DNA of 64,000 nucleotides, from the NCBI GenBank assembly GCA_049323275.1, contig JBMOOM010000059.1:18412-82411 (forward strand), read 5' to 3'. The first letter of the stretch is position 1. Each line of letters opens with the position of its first letter. The DNA is from Taklimakanibacter sp049323275 (lineage in GTDB: Bacteria; Pseudomonadota; Alphaproteobacteria; Rhizobiales; Aestuariivirgaceae). Shown one piece after another: positions 61,251 through 64,000 of this stretch. The notes below the pieces were generated by a model. That model saw only the letters and a list, made by a program, of their open reading frames with translations. It was not told the DNA's origin and searched no databases. The translations under genes were made by a program, and so were the position numbers.

Positions 61251-63140
61251 TCAGTTCGCGTTCGCGCCCGTGACCTGTCGCCACATATTCTCGTCTACAT
61301 AGACGCCGAGCTCGTTCTGGACATCGCCGATATAGGCCGCGGCCAGATTATTGCCGGCGCCGTCGGCCAGTGCCTTGCCGATGGTTTTGGCTTCTTCCGA
61401 ATTGGGATCGTAGGTCGGGATGAGAACCGCCTGCGACTGCATGATCTTCGCGCCCTTGCCGTCGCCCTCGGGAGCGAAGGCGAAGCCGTTCTCGGGAACC
61501 GAGAACAGGGCTCCGACGGCTTCGGAGCCGAATTCATTCGTCGTCTCGTTGCGCTTGAGGCCCTGGACCGTCTTGATTTCGGCCTTGGCTTCGCCGGCCA
61601 GAACATCGAGCGTCACGCCGTTGCGGGCGCGCTCGACCAGCTGCTTGGCCTTCTCGAGCGCCACTTCGCGCAGCTTCTGCGCCTTCCAGGCGGTTTCGAC
61701 CTCGGCCTTGACCGTGTCGAAGGGCTTGATGGCGGAGGGCGTCACGTCACGCACTTCGTACCAGACATAGCCGTTCGACGGCGTCGTCAGCGCGTCGTTC
61801 TCGACGCCGGTGTCGCTCTCGAAAGCCTGTTTGAGGACGCCCTCCTTGAACGGCACATTCACATCCTTGCCGTCCTTGCCCTGGCCGCGGCTGTCGACCG
61901 GCGGCGTCACGGTCAGCGGCAGCTTGACCTCCTTGGCGATGTCCTCGAACGATTTCGTCTGGGCGCGCGCATCCTCGATCGTGTCATAGGTGGTCTGAAC
62001 TTCACTGCGGGCCTTTTCGAGCTGCAGGCGCTGGGTGAGCTCGGCCCTGACCTCATCCAGGGTCGACTGCTTCTCGGGGCTGACTTTGGTCACCTTCAGC
62101 AGGACCACCGAAAGCTTGCCCTGGACCGGATCGCTCACCTGGTCCTGCGCCAGGCCGAAGGCGGCATCGGCGATGATCGTGTCGAAGATCTTGTCCTTGC
62201 TGACCTCGCCCAGCGAGGCGTCGGCATCGGTGAGGCCGCGCTCCTTGGCGATGGCCATGAAGTCGGTGCCGGACGCGATCCGGTCTTTCGCCTTCTTGGC
62301 CTCGTCGACCGAGGGGAAGGGGATCTGCAGGATGGTGCGCAGCTCCGGCTTGTAATAATCGCGCTTGTACTTCTCGTAGGCGGCCGTGAGATCGGCGTCG
62401 CTGATCTGGATCGACGGCGCCAGATCCTGCGGATCGGCCTTGATGATGGCGATCGTGCGATATTCGGGCGCGGTGAACTGGGCGCTGTTCTTCTCCCAGT
62501 AGGTCTTGAGGTCCTGTTCGGCGGGCGCCGGCAGATCCTGCTCGGCCGGACGCAGCACGAAATAGCGCGCATCGCGCTGTTCGTTGCGGTGGCGGTAAGC
62601 CGCCTCCTTGAGTGCTGTGGGCGGCGTGAAGCTCCAGGTCGCGGTGTCGGCCACCGCGCTTCTCAGATAGCGGCTGCGCTCGCTGGCGACGAAACCCGCT
62701 TCCGTCAGGCCGTTCTGGCGGAGGATGTCGGCGAAACGGGCGGGATCGAATACCCCTTGCGAATTGTGGAAGGCGGGATTGGCCTTGACCATATCGACGA
62801 TCTGGGCGTCGGAGACTGCGAGTTTCAGCTTGCTCGCTTCGCCGTCGAGAGCGGCGGTGCGAATCATCTCATTCAGATAAGCACGGTCGAGGCCCAGGAT
62901 GCGGGCCTGCTCCGGCGTAATGGTCTGGCCCGTCTGCTGCTGGTAGTTCTGCAGCCAGCGGCGATAGGCCTCGGCGAAGTCGGTCCCGGAAATCTCCTGG
63001 TCGCCGACGGTGGCGAGCGCCGAATTCGGCCGGAAGGTGAAGACGTCGGCGATGCCCCAGATGCCGAAGCTCAGAACCAGGAGACCCAGGAGAACCTTGG
63101 CCATCCAGCCCTTGGCGCCTTCTCGCATTTTGTCGAGCAT
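61251..63140 (-). CDS. PpiD/SurA-type peptidylprolyl isomerase (periplasmic chaperone)
   Basis: 629-residue inner-membrane-anchored chaperone. A cytoplasmic start (MLDKMREGAKGW) is followed by one transmembrane helix (about 14-36), a SurA-like N-terminal domain with YLNEMIRTAALDGEA, a degenerate parvulin region (about 245-360) and a long C-terminal part. The layout is that of PpiD, which helps folding of newly exported proteins. The ATG at 63140 is chosen over TTG at 63143. Position before trpE is the usual Rhizobiales order. Divergent from tpiA. Confidence 0.87.
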   Translation of the reverse strand: MLDKMREGAKGWMAKVLLGLLVLSFGIWGIADVFTFRPNSALATVGDQEISGTDFAEAYRRWLQNYQQQTGQTITPEQARILGLDRAYLNEMIRTAALDGEASKLKLAVSDAQIVDMVKANPAFHNSQGVFDPARFADILRQNGLTEAGFVASERSRYLRSAVADTATWSFTPPTALKEAAYRHRNEQRDARYFVLRPAEQDLPAPAEQDLKTYWEKNSAQFTAPEYRTIAIIKADPQDLAPSIQISDADLTAAYEKYKRDYYKPELRTILQIPFPSVDEAKKAKDRIASGTDFMAIAKERGLTDADASLGEVSKDKIFDTIIADAAFGLAQDQVSDPVQGKLSVVLLKVTKVSPEKQSTLDEVRAELTQRLQLEKARSEVQTTYDTIEDARAQTKSFEDIAKEVKLPLTVTPPVDSRGQGKDGKDVNVPFKEGVLKQAFESDTGVENDALTTPSNGYVWYEVRDVTPSAIKPFDTVKAEVETAWKAQKLREVALEKAKQLVERARNGVTLDVLAGEAKAEIKTVQGLKRNETTNEFGSEAVGALFSVPENGFAFAPEGDGKGAKIMQSQAVLIPTYDPNSEEAKTIGKALADGAGNNLAAAYIGDVQNELGVYVDENMWRQVTGANAN

Positions 63141-63262
63141 CAATTCACCTTCTATAAAAGCTCCCTTCCGGAGCGGCGCGCATAATAGGGATGAGGATCA
63201 ACCCTCGCAAGCGCCGCCTGCCTCTGCTAGGAGGATTTCAGATTCTCGGGTAGGGGACTGAA

Positions 63263-64000
63263 ATGGCTCAGAAATCACCAAAACCGCTGGTCGCCGGTAA
63301 CTGGAAGATGAACGGCACGACCGCCGCCCTCAAGGAAGCCCGGCTCTTGGCCGGCATGCTGAAGGACGTCCGCCTCAAATGCGAGGTCATGATCTGCCCG
63401 CCGGCGACGCTCATCACCAGCATCCGGACGGTGGTCAAGGGCGCCAGGATCAAGCTCGGCGGCCAGGACTGCCATTGGCATGCAAATGGCGCCCATACCG
63501 GGGACATTTCCTCGGAAATGCTGAAGGACGTGGGCTGCAGCGCCGTGATCGTCGGCCATTCCGAGCGCCGCGCCGATCATGGCGAGACCGACGAGACGGT
63601 CAGGCTCAAGGCCGAGGCCGCTTACCGGGCGGGCCTCACCGCCATCATCTGCATCGGCGAGACGCTGGAGGAGCGCAAGGCCGGGCGCACGCTCGAGGTG
63701 ATCGCACGCCAGCTGAAAGGCTCGCTGCCGATGAATGCGGTGCCCACCAATACGGTCGTCGCCTATGAACCGGTCTGGGCCATCGGCACCGGCCTCACCC
63801 CGACCGTCGGGCAGGTGGCGGAGGTGCATGCCTCGATCCGCGCCAAGACGGATCCCGCTTTGCGCATTCTCTATGGCGGCTCGGTCAAGCCCGCCAATGC
63901 GGCGGAGCTGATGTCGGTCGCCAATGTGAATGGCGCGCTGGTCGGCGGCGCCAGCCTCAAGGCCGCCGACTTCATCGGCATCATCAAGGCCTCTACCGAG
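63263..64000 (+). CDS. tpiA: Triosephosphate isomerase (runs off window)
   Basis: First 246 codons of a gene with no stop before the window end; the family is about 250 residues, so only the last few are missing. The enzyme interconverts dihydroxyacetone phosphate and glyceraldehyde 3-phosphate. Catalytic residues are in place: NWKMNG lysine, GHSERR histidine, and the glutamate in AYEPVWAIGTG, plus the phosphate loop YGGSVKPANA. AGGGGACTGAA precedes the start. Divergent from the ppiD-like gene across 122 bases. Confidence 0.95.
   Translation, partial: MAQKSPKPLVAGNWKMNGTTAALKEARLLAGMLKDVRLKCEVMICPPATLITSIRTVVKGARIKLGGQDCHWHANGAHTGDISSEMLKDVGCSAVIVGHSERRADHGETDETVRLKAEAAYRAGLTAIICIGETLEERKAGRTLEVIARQLKGSLPMNAVPTNTVVAYEPVWAIGTGLTPTVGQVAEVHASIRAKTDPALRILYGGSVKPANAAELMSVANVNGALVGGASLKAADFIGIIKASTE

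Overview
The window is a 64 kb piece of a GC-rich alphaproteobacterial chromosome. Gene content and order point to Hyphomicrobiales (Rhizobiales). The signs are the blocks pyrB-pyrC'-plsY-dprA-topA-rnr-DUF983-nudix and tpiA/ppiD-trpE-trpG-trpD-trpC-moaC-moeA-lexA, dapA-smpB, a GTTC-N7-GTTC LexA box, and several palindromic intergenic repeats of the kind common in rhizobial genomes. TrpE and TrpG are separate genes, unlike the fused TrpEG of Rhizobiaceae, so a family outside Rhizobiaceae is more likely. No rRNA, tRNA, CRISPR array, phage or complete insertion sequence was recognised.

Layout. 1-8.7 kb is accessory: a ChaC-type gamma-glutamylcyclotransferase, a very Gly-rich two-barrel porin, cyclopropane fatty acid synthase, a Tat-exported HiPIP, a DUF6496 basic protein, a cyclic-nucleotide-binding protein, and a Nudix gene coupled to a Na/Pi cotransporter-PhoU gene preceded by a Pho box. 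8.7-15 kb encodes envelope proteins: a secreted Gly/Ala-rich protein, then a tight plus-strand operon of DUF3300, DUF2950, formylglycine-generating enzyme (FGE), HdeD and a Tat-exported HAD phosphatase. 15-20 kb holds a minus-strand cluster (methyltransferase with regulatory domain, aminotransferase, ketose 3-epimerase) divergent from a quinone oxidoreductase. 20-24.3 kb holds a serine-protease lipoprotein divergent from an OmpA/Ig-repeat protein, a 42-residue membrane protein and a helix-hairpin-helix protein.

24.4-43 kb is mostly housekeeping: EthD-like protein, alpha/beta hydrolase, lytic transglycosylase, dapA, smpB, family 5 uracil-DNA glycosylase, NYN nuclease, folK, L,D-transpeptidase, Nudix, DUF983, rnr, topA, dprA, plsY and pyrC'-pyrB. 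43-54 kb holds two small secreted proteins, an APC permease, two AEC carriers coupled to ruvX, a UPF0173 hydrolase, a GMC oxidoreductase with a small partner, GNAT, gatCA, an M23 peptidase and a DUF3597 protein. 54.4-64 kb holds lexA, moeA, moaC, trpC, trpD, trpG, trpE and ppiD on the minus strand, divergent from tpiA, which runs off the window end.

The least explained parts are the FGE-centred envelope operon that lacks any sulfatase, the OmpA/Ig - small TM protein - HhH triad, and the duplicated-barrel porin with matching Gly-rich loops. Long minus-strand runs with 1-8 base overlaps indicate translational coupling across much of the housekeeping DNA. Palindromic repeats sit between coupled genes, including twice inside the trp operon, and one supplies the stop codon of a uracil-DNA glycosylase gene.
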